Source of the DNA: Psoroptes ovis
Taxonomy: Eukaryota; Arthropoda; Arachnida; Sarcoptiformes; Psoroptidae
DNA: 64,000 nucleotides
NCBI GenBank assembly: GCA_002943765.1
Contig: PQWQ01000010.1
Location: 746,501 to 810,500 of the forward strand
Direction of reading: 5' to 3'
Of this stretch, positions 10,140-22,501 are shown in pieces; within the stretch, counting starts at the first letter, position 1; every line of letters begins with the position of its first letter. A program made the translations under genes and the position numbers. The notes under the pieces are model-generated. The model was not told the origin of the DNA and did not search any database. It was given only the letters and a program-made list of their open reading frames with translations.

Positions 10140-10705
10140 TTGTTTAATGTTTACACAAAATATAAACGTTGATTGCTTTGTGACGAAAATTATGAAATGT
10201 ATGGAAGGATTATCGTCGAAAACAGAATCACAGCAAATGAAATTTCGGAATAATCATTTGAAAATGTTGCTGATTATGTTGATGATGGTTATCACAAACA
10301 CATAGACGTAATGGAGTAATAATACTTGAAATTTTCAATTTTTAAGAAAAGATTTTGCCAAGAAAATAAATATTTGAGAGAGATTTTGTGGATTATAAGT
10401 TTTTTACGAAAATTGGATTAACCGATTTCTAAGAAGTGGAAGAAGAATCATTGAAAAGCACATATTTGCTGGTTTGTTCAAATTTCAGTTCCTCAATCGA
10501 AAACAATGAGGTTTTGGGTTTAGATTTTGATTGAGAACCCATAGTTACTGTACATACATTGCTGTTATCTTGCTCTTTTACCACAAGAGAATGATGATGA
10601 TAAGTCAGTATTACGGACGAATAATAGTACAGAGGCAAATATCATCTGATAGATGCAAAAAGAACAGTAGTGAAGCGAAAAAAAACAGGATTACGACCTG
10701 ATAAA
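10140..10705. other. Interval between Hv1 and the xylosyltransferase gene
   Basis: It should contain the Hv1 promoter and the upstream gene's 3' UTR. A 69-codon open frame (10429-10638, minus) has no recognisable motif and no clear splice link to Hv1. Confidence 0.5.
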
Positions 10706-12008
10706 TTAATGATGAATTGATTCGATAATAAAATCAATGATTTTTATACAATGATAATGATGATTTGCCATTTGTTGTTGTTGATTTGTTGTATGAGTAT
10801 TCGTATTTTGATGATCGATTTTTAATAAATTTTTCAATTCATCAATCAATGAATGTTTGAGTTGTTGTGTTTCGTTGAGATCAATCGATTTGAGATTGAA
10901 ATTTTCAATTAATTTGAAAATTTGTCGAAATATTGGTTGTTTTCGTTCGCTGACGAATGAACCACGATTACCGTGTAAGATTTTAATGCCGTTTTTTGGT
11001 GCTGATTTACATGATAATTCATTGTATACACAATGATCAGGTCGATAATTCCAATAACAATCTAAGATTAATATTTTATCAGTATTATTACTGAATATAA
11101 TATTGATAATATCTTGATCACCCCAAACTATTTGTGATTGATATTCATACAAGATTGGTTGTAAACGTTCAATCCATTTAAAGTTTCTCATTTTTGTTAA
11201 ATTCATTAACATTACACCAGAATTTATGCCGTATGGTTTAAGGTATGGATGACGTGCAAAACGATAATACCAATTGGTGGAAAATTCTTCATTTTCATAT
11301 GTTGCGGCTGCAATTTGTTCGGTATTCATTTTCGAAAAAGATGACCATACATCGGTGATTGATGTCAGAATTAATACATCAGTATCAATATAAATAACTG
11401 AATCATATTCAGTCAATATTTGAGGTAGAAATAAACGTTGTGATGCACATGGTTTGAACAATTTACGCCAAACATCTTGAGTCGTTTGATTCATATTCGG
11501 ATATTCAATTTGTTTTAAATCATATGTAAATGTTTTCGATTCAGCTGTTGCTGATGATAATTCCGAATTCATTTGATCTAACTGAGAATGATAATCGTTA
11601 ATGAATGAATCAATTTATTAAGTTCAAAATTACCTTTTCACTAATCGCACTCTTTAATTCCGATTCGGTAAATATGATAAAATGCAATCCATGACGATCG
11701 TTGATCGAAGTATTTGATATGGTTTCGTTGATATTGATTAGATTATTGAATATTAGAATTGATTTGAGGGCGATCATCGCCAAATGAAAGCTTTGTTGTC
11801 CACAAACAGTGATAACGATTACGTATGAGGTCTGATTATGATGAATCGGTGCCATTTGATGCTGGTCATGATCATCTTTATTGTTATTTTGATCAATATC
11901 ATAATAATAATTGGAATAATAGAACAATATCAATATAATCACAAATGACAGCGACAGAAAACGTATTAATAATATTAAACGTTTACGTTTAATTAAATAC
12001 ATTGGCAA
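10706..12008 (-). CDS. GXYLT: GT8 glucoside xylosyltransferase-like enzyme
   Basis: GXYLT enzymes (fly shams) transfer xylose from UDP-xylose to O-glucose on EGF repeats of Notch in the Golgi. Two exons (11634-12008, 10706-11581) join in phase 0 to give 416 residues. The protein is a type II membrane protein: a basic MPMYLIKRKR start, then one hydrophobic segment (about residues 11-30). Catalytic features seen are the VITVCG strand, the IYIDTDVL segment carrying the DxD metal-binding motif, GINSGVMLMNL, and GDQDIIN, with HGNR near the C-terminus, in the order usual for GT8. Several NxT/S glycosylation sites are present. Other GT8 members (large-type, glycogenin) lack this combination, but I assign GXYLT by overall resemblance, not by a proven orthologue. 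A GCCATCTAT motif lies 112 bp upstream of the start. Confidence 0.82.
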
Positions 12009-12119
12009 TGAATGATTAAAATTAATTTTAATCTAAATAAATTCAATCAAACCGACCACCAAAATATATTCAACGATCAACATGTGATATATGACAGAAT
12101 CAGGAGCTTTTCGCAGCCG

Positions 12120-12128
12120 ATAGATGGC
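12120..12128 (-). promoter_or_regulatory. GCCATCTAT motif upstream of the xylosyltransferase gene
   Basis: This lies on the same strand as the gene, about 110 bp before its start codon. Confidence 0.3.
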
Positions 12129-12630
12129 GATCATGGTTTTGAAAATTTGAATTTTTCAAAATTTAAATTTTCAAATTTTAAACTTTCAACACCAAGATAC
12201 AACAAAATGACGATGAATTGCAGCAAAATACGGCTGCATTTGTAGAGATGCTCTATCGTAGATATGTTTTCAAAGGTCCATCGGTGAATGGCCGCGATCT
12301 TAAATCGGTAAATTGATCGATTTCGAATCAGGTGCTTTCCCGCCATTCGGTGCTTATCATTGATGCATTATGCGCAGCATTATCACATGAAATCCTTTCA
12401 TTTTGATTCATCATCAATAACATTATTACATTTCATCGAATTCACATTACAACAACATTCCATATCAGGCTCAATGCTCCATGATCATAATAGCCATATA
12501 TTCAAATGATATTTGATACTTTTCAAATTATTATTTGATATAATGGATGTATAATCACATCACCGATTATATCAGTTGATGATGTGATGATATATTGCTA
12601 ATACTGCTAATACACATCAATTCTGCCATA

Positions 12631-12660
12631 CCAGAATTGAATAATATCATTCAATTCTGG
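12631..12660. repeat. Perfect inverted repeat, 12-bp arms
   Basis: CCAGAATTGAAT pairs with ATTCAATTCTGG across a 6-bp loop. A second palindrome lies 5 bp away. Confidence 0.85.
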
Positions 12661-12665
12661 AATTG

Positions 12666-12689
12666 AATTTTTGGAAATTTCCAAAAATT
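12666..12689. repeat. 24-bp perfect palindrome
   Basis: AATTTTTGGAAA followed directly by its reverse complement, with no loop. Confidence 0.85.
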
Positions 12690-14698
12690 GAATCATCAAA
12701 ACATGATAAGAGGATTTCGATGCTAATATCATTTTGGTGTGTGCCATATCATATATGTGTTTGACATATGTGTTTCAATGTTATTACGTTGATGTTATTT
12801 CGTTGATGTTATGATTATTATTAAATTTTGAGTTATTTTGAATTATTTTTTCATTGAAAATCCGATCAAATGTGATTGTGATACATATGTGATGATGTTA
12901 TGTAATTTATAATAATAACATCATCACATATTATTATTTGAGCTGATAATATGATTAAATTTGAATGAATGAACAAATGAATTAATCATTTTTTTGTCAA
13001 GATAACAATCTTTGGCCCATTTGTTTCGGGATAATGATTCGTCATACAAAAATGAGCATTGATTCATTCAATTATTTGATTCATATTTGATTTCATATTT
13101 GATTTAATTTCGTAGAATTGAGAGCTCATTTTGCCTTGATTTCAGCTGATTTTTCGCCTGAATTTCGGCCAAGAGATGCTCGACTATTTCATTTTGAGTA
13201 ATAAAATATTTCAAGGCATATTTTAAAGCAGGAAATTTGATTGACATTTTCAATATTTAAAGCCATGTATTCAAACCCTTCTTATGACCTATGACTAAAT
13301 GACAATTAGTCAACTGTGTTCACAGGATTGAGCAGGTTGAAATGGCAGAGATAATGGTCATCAATGATGGTTGACCATCACTGCGTGGATGCATTGAATG
13401 ACTATTCAATGGTGGTCATGATGTTTGTTTGTCAGCCATGAACCTTGAATGATGAAATCAATTTAAATTTTACAACGAAGAATTGGAAAATTATCATTTC
13501 TTTCGATGCATTGATGCACGCGTCAGCGTATGCATATGTATCATCAATACAAATAAACAAAAACGAGCAAGATTGCACGTGCAAATGTTTATTGACGAAC
13601 AATTTGTTCGACCATCTCTCCCTATTTCGATGGTGACTAACACAGCTACAACAACCATTTACCCAATTTACCCATTACACATCTATTATAACATACCTCA
13701 TAGCCATCATAAACATCATTATTAGTGGCGCCTTGTTGGCACAGGGTTATGAGGTTGTTTGTTGTTTGTTTGTTTCGATGTTTGCAGCGTTTACTTTTTG
13801 CATATTTTCGAAGCGTATGCACATGCAAATTGCACTGCAATGTTTGCTTGTATTTTGCATGTACACGTGTCAATCTCACGGCATCAATAATTGAAATGCA
13901 TCGAGCATCGATGCATCGAGGTGAAAATAAATGGTCAAAGTGTGCCGCAACAGCCATCAATGCAATAATAGTAATCAATTACAATCAATGTTGGCCACTT
14001 GAAATTGAAATAATTTCATTGATCCAATTATCTCTCGAATTTGAATTTTCAATTCAAATCCAATTCGTTCAATTGAATTGTGGGCCATGGAATAAGCTTG
14101 AAATGACCAATCCCCGATCCATGATCCATTTGGTTCAGGTTTTTCGGTTCAAAATCTGAACAAATTTTCAAATCTCATCTTTGAAAACATTTATTATTCG
14201 AAGAAAGACCCGAATTACATTATTTTTTCGAATGTTTTAATGGAGTGAATACGTGTGTCTTCTCAGTGTGTTTTGAATGTAAAATCTGGTAAAAATGTTC
14301 ATTCATTCATTCATTTTTTTAAATTATCAAAGGTTTTTTATTTACATTTTCGTTTATTTATTCGTTTTGTTTGTTTGTTTATTGTTCATTTGACTAGTTG
14401 AATTTCGAGGGAGGAGGAGGAGAAATTAAGGTTTTCGAAATCGTTTCAATGTTGATGATGATGATGATGATTCAATGTCGAAATTGATTGAACTTGAATT
14501 GATTTGATTTGATTGAGATCGATGCATTCGATGTTTATTGCAGATTTATGACTAGTCGATCGATATGAATACATGAATACAAATGATGATCAGGTTTTTC
14601 AGTGAATCAAGGAGCATATATCAAATATTCAAGTATTTGATTCGAAATAATACGAATTATTCAAAGGTCTGTTTGAAGGTCGAAGCCTCTTCGATCGA

Positions 14699-17600
14699 TC
14701 AATTACCATTTCCATTACCATTCGGTCCATTCACTGCCGAATATTTCATACGTTTTTGTTTTTGTCTTTGATTACAAAACCAAACTCGAACGACATTTTT
14801 CTTTAAATCTAATTTCTCAGCGATTGCGGCAATTTTTTCACCCGATGGCCGTGGTTGTACGGTGAAATATGCTTCCAGCGATCGCTTTTCCGGCGCTGCT
14901 ATCGATGTTCGTTTACGTTTTTTATCTAATGATGGTAACACACAAATATCTAATGCAGCTTCTCGTGTGATACGATTTTTTCTTGCTTGAGCTTCGGCCG
15001 CTTCTAACCATGCTTGCAATATTGGTTTTAATGCGACCATATTATTATGTGATAATGTTAATGATTCAAAGCTTTGAAAATTTGGGAAATTATTTGAATG
15101 AATTTGAATACATTATTTATGATTATTATTAAATTGAATTGATTAAAAATTAATATTTTTTTTACACTAAATTTATGAATACTAACCGACAAATAGTACT
15201 TTGACTTAATGATCCAACACCAGGTAATTTAAGATTAGCTAATGCTTTACCAACATCGGCTTGTGTTACACCTAATTTAATACGTCTTTGTTTAAAACGT
15301 TCGGCAAATCCTTCCAACTCTCTTGGATCGGCCACTTCTAACAATGTTGATGGATCAGCTGCTGCAGCAGCACCAACAGCAACCGCTGCAGCTGATAATG
15401 TTGGATGTGTATGATGATGATGATGATGATTATGTGGTGATGTTGTTGTTGATGATGATGATGATGATGATGCTGCTGCTGCTGCAGCCGCAGCAGCAGC
15501 CGATACAAATGAATTAGGATGATGATGTGTATGAAATGGATTCTGTAATTGAGCATGATTCATTAATTGATTACCAGCTGTTTGATGTGGATGATGATGA
15601 TGATGGTGATGATGATGTAAACTAGTAATCATTCCATTCACTTTTTGAAATTTACAATTATTCATGTGTAAATTTCATATTGGTTAATCATGTTCATTCA
15701 ATAATAATAATAATATGATAATAATATACTTACTATTCATTGCCGCTTGATGATGATGCGCTGAATATAATGATGTTGGTGAATGTAATTGCTGTTGTGT
15801 ATGATGATGATGATGATTATTATTATTATTGCTTTGATCATTGCCATTATTCGAATTATTTGTATCATTATTATTATTATTATGACTATTAACATTATTA
15901 TTATGATGGTTCATAGCCGTTAAACCTAATGCAACCGGTAATGATGACATAACTGGATCAATGGTAACCGATGTTGAACCAGTTAAAAAATCATGCATAT
16001 CAGGCGTTGTTTGTGATGTATGTAATTGATGATGTGTTGATGTTGTTATACCACCAACGATACCACCACCGCCGCCGCCGCCAACACCACCACCAATAAG
16101 ATGATGATGTGATGTTGTCGATGATGATGATGATGATGTTGATGATGTATGTGTTGAATGATGTTGTTGCTGCTGTTGTTGTTGTTGATGATGTCTTGAA
16201 TTTTGTTGAATCATATGATGATGATACATTGTTTCTGGACTTGGTTTCGATGATAAATTATTACTATTATTACCACCAGTGTTATTATTATTATTATTCG
16301 AAGTATTACTACCGCCGCCACCGGTTCCACCACCGCCTCCGCCACCACCACCACCACCATTTAATACTGACCGGCTAGTTAAATCATGCAAATCGGCTGC
16401 AGTGAATAAATTAGCTGTATTCTGGTGTAAGTATTCAAAAGCAAAAATATCAAAAATCATTAAAAATGTATGGACCCAAACAAAATAAACCAGAAATTCT
16501 CATCGAAAAAAAAACAAGCCAAAAATTGTCAACAATTTCATATAAATATGAATAGATATAGGTGTACAATCAAAATTAATTGCTTTGAATCTGAAAATCA
16601 TTCCATAAAATATGATTTTTCCCAAAATTTTCACATATTAAAAATTACAATTGATTCAATTCTTCTGTGATTTTTTTTTGGGCAAATTTTAAGGGTAAAC
16701 GAGGCAATTAATTTAGTCAAATTTTCACCTAACCAATTTGTCCATTGAATAGAATGGAATAAAATAAAATAAAAAAATAAAAAATAAAACAAATCAAAGT
16801 TGAATTACATTATATTCTTCAATGAATGAATGAATGGGATACAAATTTTTAAAAGCAAATACACACAATGAATATTAATCAGTTTTTGAAAAAGCAAAAT
16901 AAAAATCCATGGTGTTCAATTGGAAATGGAAAAAAAACCTTTTATCATTTAAATAGGGTTCAATTTAGTAAATGAAACAAACAAACAAACCAACCAACCA
17001 ACCAACCAACCAAAATGACAATGACAAACAATATCAATTGCATAATAAGTATGTTTTCATTATTATTTTCATTATTATTATGCTACATAAATGATTAGAT
17101 TGATGATGATGATTATTATTATTATTGTAATAATAATTCTATTAGGTTGTCCGATAAATTTTTGCCGATTATATCGTAGGGAATGATGAGAAAATCGGCA
17201 AAAACCTATCGGACAACCTAATAATTCAGCAAATATTTTCTATGAACGAAATTTTCTATGAGTAATAATCTCAAATAAACAAACGAAAAAAATGAATTGA
17301 TCTTATCAGGTATTTTTTTTTTATTCCAAACGATTTTCCTGACTACTGACTGGACTGGAAAAGTTGGACATTCTACGAATTGAACCATTTTATACCCATT
17401 TGGAACAATCGACTTCTGGTTCATTTAGCTAGAATTATGTTGTGGTAAAATTATCATTTCATAAAATAATTTTATGGGAAACATTCATTTCGATTAACGA
17501 CGATCAACATTTTATTTTATTTTTTTATTTTTGGCTCATCATTATCATTTAAAAACCAATGATAATAATGATGGTCAAAAAACATTGAAATATCACAGGC

Positions 17601-18121
17601 TGTCCGTAAAGTTCTGGCCGATTTTCATGAGCAACTCTATTCGATTAAGCGGAGCGAACTTTTCGGACAGCCTGTGATACAAAATCATAAAATTTCAAAA
17701 TAAAACAAATAAATAAAACAAATAAACAAAAATTGAACCAAAATACATACATTTGAATAATGTACATGAGTTGCAGCGGCAGCAACAGCAGCACATTCGT
17801 GGTAATTTGATAGCTTCTGCTTGGTGGACAAATGAAATGAAAATCAAAGATTAATTCCAGATGATCAATAATCAAGAATTACAAATTACATACAGCAGCA
17901 GCAGCAGCAGCAGCGGCAGCCGCTACATGATGCGATGATTGTGAACCATTCATCAATGTTGAATTATTATCATTATTTGTATTATTTGAATTATTATTGA
18001 TTATCGTTGATGATGTTATCGTTGTCGCTGTGGTCGATGATGATGATGATGATGATGATGTCGATGTAGACAATGTTGTCAATGATGATTGATGTATTGA
18101 TTGACGATTATTTCTCATCAT
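14699..18121 (-). CDS. acj6: POU class IV homeobox transcription factor (Brn3/acj6 type)
   Basis: POU4 factors specify sensory and other neurons. Five exons (17894-18121, 17751-17816, 15734-16421, 15187-15640, 14699-15071) join in phase into 602 residues. The POU-specific domain begins DPRELEGFAERFKQRRIKLG and runs to LSQSTICRFESLTLSHNNM across an intron. The linker and homeodomain follow: KKRKRTSIAAPEKRSLEAYF, then VVRVWFCNQRQKQKRMKYS. The ALKPILQAWLEAAEAQ end of the POU-specific part and SIAAPEKRSLEAYF are class IV features, excluding POU3 and POU6. The N-terminal half is almost entirely homopolymers of Ser, Ala, Gly, Asn and His, and I do not find the class IV N-terminal box (RAEALAAVDI type). 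An alternative upstream first exon could supply it; an in-frame stop precedes Met 18121. Two MITEs lie in the 1.3-kb third intron. Confidence 0.92.
17142..17221. mobile_element. Mariner-type MITE, subfamily A
   Basis: Exactly 80 bp from TTAGGTTGTCCGATAA to ATCGGACAACCTAA, flanked by TA on both sides, in a POU4 intron. The core resembles ATATCGTAGAAAAT of subfamily A. Confidence 0.9.
17593..17677. mobile_element. Mariner-type MITE, subfamily B
   Basis: An 85-bp element with TCACAGGCTGTCC ends flanked by TA on both sides. It has the asymmetric subfamily B core GAGCAACTCTATTCGATTAA. Confidence 0.88.
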
Positions 18122-19084
18122 TTCTTACACAACGACGACAACAACAACACAAACAATGTTGTCAAATAGCGATGATTATTGAAAATATTTCACAAATTGA
18201 ACAAAATTCAATTCATTCATTCATTCGATAATTTACGTAATTGATTTTGTAATTAAAAATGTAGAATTCTCAATGATGATAATTGAGCTTATAATTGATT
18301 CTACTTGATTAATTGATGCATTAATTAAACTAATGTAATCATCGAATACTTCAAGTTTATTCAAGTGTTGAAATATTCTTATTCATTGAATAATCAAATG
18401 AATCGATTATTTCAATGTGTTGAATGTTGTTTAATTCATTGATTCGTGACAATTGAAAAATACATTAAACATTCACACATTCACAGACACATAAACACAC
18501 ACATATAATTATCATAATTATTCTAATCAAATCTATTTAATTCTATTCAAAAAAAAAGCAAATTATCAATGTAATTGATGAATAATCATTATTTTTTATG
18601 ATTTATTTATCAACTGATTTGATTTGAATAAATAATTAATTGTTTTTTTTAAATTGATTCATTTCACAATTGATTCAATTTGATTGATATCTTTGGACAA
18701 ATATTGGACATAACTCGACGATCGACAATTGATACAATTGACAATTGATAATATCCGCACACGTATATTGAAACATATACCGGCACCGACACTCATTTAA
18801 ACAAACACACAAATAAATATATTTAAATAATTATTCAAAAACAGATGAATAATATTCATTTATTTATTTATTAATCTATTTATTTATTTATTAAATTTAT
18901 CCATGTGAATGAATATTGATTGTTTTGAATAATTTAAAATGAAATCAAAGTCAATAAACACACACATACACACACACACACCAACATCGGTAAACTTAAC
19001 CTTAAACTTAAACAAACACGGAATTAAATTTCTCGAATGAAAGAGAGTGAAATTGTGGGGAAAGTGAAAATCAATAAAATATTA

Positions 19085-19146
19085 AAAACCATTGAAAACC
19101 TTGGAAAACCTTGGAAAACCATTGAAAAATCTCTGAAAAACCAAGG
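19085..19146. repeat. Degenerate short tandem array (GAAAACCNTTG)
   Basis: Five to six units of about 10-11 bp such as GAAAACCTTG. Similar arrays occur at 45713-45775 and 61919-61990. Confidence 0.6.
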
Positions 19147-21193
19147 AATTCATAATCAAATACGAAATACGAGCACACACCAACGAAGAATATTCATGTA
19201 AATCAATAAACATTCATGAATCTGAATGCAATTTTAATGCAATGGAATTTGAAATATAATTTTAAAAATTAATCAAACACAACAATCAATGAATGAATAA
19301 TGAATTAAATGATGATGATGATGATGAACGCATTGAATCGTTTATTATTGATGAATGCTGAATGGTGTATTAATAAATTTTTTAATAGATTCACAATTAT
19401 TATTCGATGGTTGATGCTATCAATTTTAAGTTGTTAATTTGAATACACACACGTTTAACACACACACACACACATTTGAAAAACACATGTTTAATTCATT
19501 TAAATGCATACAAATTTATAAATTTTTAAATGATCAATTATATCATAGATATGTTAATATATATGAGTTTCAATAACAGCTTGATGAATTTTCAATGAAT
19601 TTTTTTTTCTTTTTCATCATCAATAATCAATCGTGTTTGTATAATCAATCGTGTATAATCATCATTATTTGAATCATTTGAATACTAAATCATACATAAT
19701 GCAAATGAAACATAATATTTTCAGTTACACACATTTGAATCGCGATAATACGTACTAAAACACACTGAAATACAAATTACATAAATATATAATCAATTCA
19801 AATGATGAATAATGAATAATTTTTTTTTTTTCGTTGGTTGGAATGAATGAATAAATGAAAAATTTACAGTTGATTACTATTATTATTATCATCAATGATC
19901 ATCAACATCATCATCATCATTGATCAATGATCAATGGCTCAGTGAAAAATAAGTGAAAACGATAATATTTTTGGCCCATAAAGCACCGAAAAAAAAGAAG
20001 AATCTATGGATTCAATACAACAACAACAACAACAGAGGAAAATATATCTTGAAAACATCAAATATTACAAACATCAAACTATGGGTGAAATATGGGTGGT
20101 GAATATGTTTCTCATTCATTTCTCAGTGTTACGCAATCAACGATGGAGGCAAATTGGTGAATTATTGGTTATTTTCACTTGGTAGCTGGTTACTGCTGGT
20201 TGATGGCTGCTGCTTGGCTGATTGCCCCTCAGTCTCTCTGGGTAGGTATATATAGAGAAAGTAGGAGTTTTTTGCTTTCTTCGGTGGTCATTCGTTTTGA
20301 ATTGGGAACAATTTGGTTCAGCAACGAACGAATTTCACCGATTAGCCACCATTTTTTTTTGGCCAACCACACACACATTGGACATGTGCACATGGTCCAT
20401 ATGTGTTTCATATGCACCTTAAATGCATGGTGTACGTAAAGCAAACACTGGAAACACTGACTGAAATAACATCGACAAACATTCATCAAGGAAACATCAA
20501 AGAAATATCATCATGTCGGTGATAGTGTTATTGGTGGATTCAGAATTTTTCGCAGTTCGATTTGATTTTCATTTTGAATCTTATTTCACTCGGTGAAAAT
20601 TCATTCGTTGTGTTGTGTTTTTACGATTCACTATGAAACATATTCTATGAAACAAATATACGTATATCATTTATATAACCATTTACGTTACGATATGAAC
20701 AAATAAACAAACAAATTTGAAATGAAACTGATTATTTATTTATAGTTTTTTCTGTTTTTTGCTTTTTTATATTAAGTTTGGCTGCCTTTTACTTTTACTT
20801 TTTTTTTTTTTTGAATTTGATTCACTTTTCACATGATTTTTTTACATTTTGGATCGATTCAAACGCTTATTTCTGCTGTTGCTTCATTGCTGGTGCTTCA
20901 ATGTTGGTCCGCATGCGTTTTCGGGTAATAATTTTCAAATATATGTGAAAATTCAATGGTGAAAAGTGAAAAATTCGGTTCGGTTATTTAATGTGTAATA
21001 TGTAGTTTATGGTTTTTGTTGGTTTGGTACCATCCCGTCGTTTCATTCAAACAACCAATCATATTCGAGTGTTTTACCGAACAAATTTTTGGTTTATTCA
21101 TTTGATTATCTGGTAGTTTCAACGATGAAAAAACATTGAAAATTCTCGGTCAATTTTCCAAGTTTGGTAGAACCGGGTTTTCATTTCCAAGCA

Positions 21194-21273
21194 TTGTTTG
21201 TTGGCTTAAGTTTTTGCCGGTTATATCGTAGAAAACCATTGGAAAATCGGCAAGAACTTTTCGGACAACCTAA
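21194..21273. mobile_element. Mariner-type MITE, subfamily A, left end degraded
   Basis: The right arm GGCAAGAACTTTTCGGACAA and CCTAA followed by TA are intact, and the core TTATATCGTAGAAAA matches subfamily A. The left terminus has diverged from TTAGGTTGTCC. Confidence 0.75.
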
Positions 21274-22443
21274 TATAATTCGTTTGACTTTAATCAAAAG
21301 CAGTCGTAGTTATATTTTCAAAATCTCAATTTCAATTTCAACTTTTGATTAAAGTTTAACAAAGATTTTGACAAAAAAGAATTTTGGTTCATTTTTGTGA
21401 TTGAGAATGTATTCGAGATTGAAAATAGAGATTTATTCAGTTTTTCTAAGATTTTTCAATTCCAATTTGAAGATTCATCTCTCGAAATTTTCCTATAATT
21501 TCATATAAAACTTTTACCGACAGTCTTTTGATGTGGAATTTGGGGCCACAAAAATAACTTTTCAATGCATGGCCAGCAAATAATATCGAAATGAATTGAC
21601 TAGCTAGCCATAGATTTACTAGTAGAAATTCAAACAAAATGAAACGAAATGATTTATTCAATAATAATTATTAAATCAAAATTAACTGAAATGAAATTAC
21701 AATTTAAAATTATAAAATAAATAAATCCAACAGTAAATCAACAATAAATAGCTTCAGGGTAAACATAAGATTGATGACAAGATTAAAATTACAAGTAATT
21801 AAAATCAATAAAAATAAACCTGAAATAAATATCAAACATATTTTATCGAATCGTTTAAACCAATGTTTATGATTATGTAATCAATGATAGTAATAATAAT
21901 GAACACAAAAAAAAGACATTCATTGAATTCAAAAACATGGATTCATTTAAGCTCTCCAATGAGAGGTTCATCAACAATTGAACAATTGAATTTGAACAAT
22001 TGAAAATTTGTATTGAAATTTGCATTGTGAATGCCTTCTGAAATTACACATTTAAAAAACTGTGTTTATTGTATGATGAGTTCTTAAATTACCCGCAATA
22101 TTACCCGGACAATATATTACAATTGACACTGGAAATTAACCTCAAATACAGTAGGAATATGTAGGGAACAATTGAATTATTATTATTATTATTAAAAGGA
22201 ACATTTGAATACATGAATACAATAGAAATTATTTCAATTGAATAAAAATGAATAACCAAAACCAACAAAAACAACAACAATAACCTCACGCATATAGTGA
22301 ACCATATGGCCATTTCAAAAAACGGAAAAAACCTCCAACGATGAGGATCATCATTATTATTATCATCATCCATTGATACTTCGAAATAACAATAAACAAA
22401 CATGTTTAATGCTTGAACACTTGGAACATTGTTTGATGATGAT

Positions 22444-22501
22444 GATCATCATAAGATTAGTTGAATATAAAAGATCATCATAAGATTAGTTGAATATAAA
22501 A
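22444..22501. repeat. Perfect tandem duplication, 2 x 29 bp
   Basis: The unit starting GATCATCATAAGATTAG is present twice without mismatch, followed by a partial third start. This suggests a recent duplication. Confidence 0.9.

Larger units (their letters stand above)
12009..14698. other. Intergenic interval, about 2.7 kb
   Basis: It holds the xylosyltransferase promoter region (motif at 12120-12128), a pair of adjacent perfect inverted repeats (12631-12689), and a less AT-rich block at about 13500-14000 with a POU octamer ATGCAAAT (13823-13830). Overlapping open frames on both strands in that block have no recognisable motif and no coding-like codon use. Confidence 0.5.
16422..17750. other. 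Intron of the POU4 gene, 1.3 kb
   Basis: AT-rich sequence with an ACCA run near 16989-17012 and two MITEs (17142-17221, 17593-17677). I find no exon carrying the missing POU-IV box. Confidence 0.6.

Noticed and set aside
10429..10638. 69-codon minus frame between Hv1 and the xylosyltransferase
   Set aside because: No homology and an in-frame stop precedes the Hv1 start, so it is not an N-terminal extension of Hv1.
13646..14159. Overlapping open frames on both strands (110 codons minus, 144 codons plus)
   Set aside because: No motif, biased toward repeats of GCATG and TTTG, and no splice links; base composition rather than coding explains them.
15323..16378. Asp-, Met- and Leu-repeat plus-strand frames
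   Set aside because: They are mirror images of His and Asn codon runs in the POU4 exons on the other strand.
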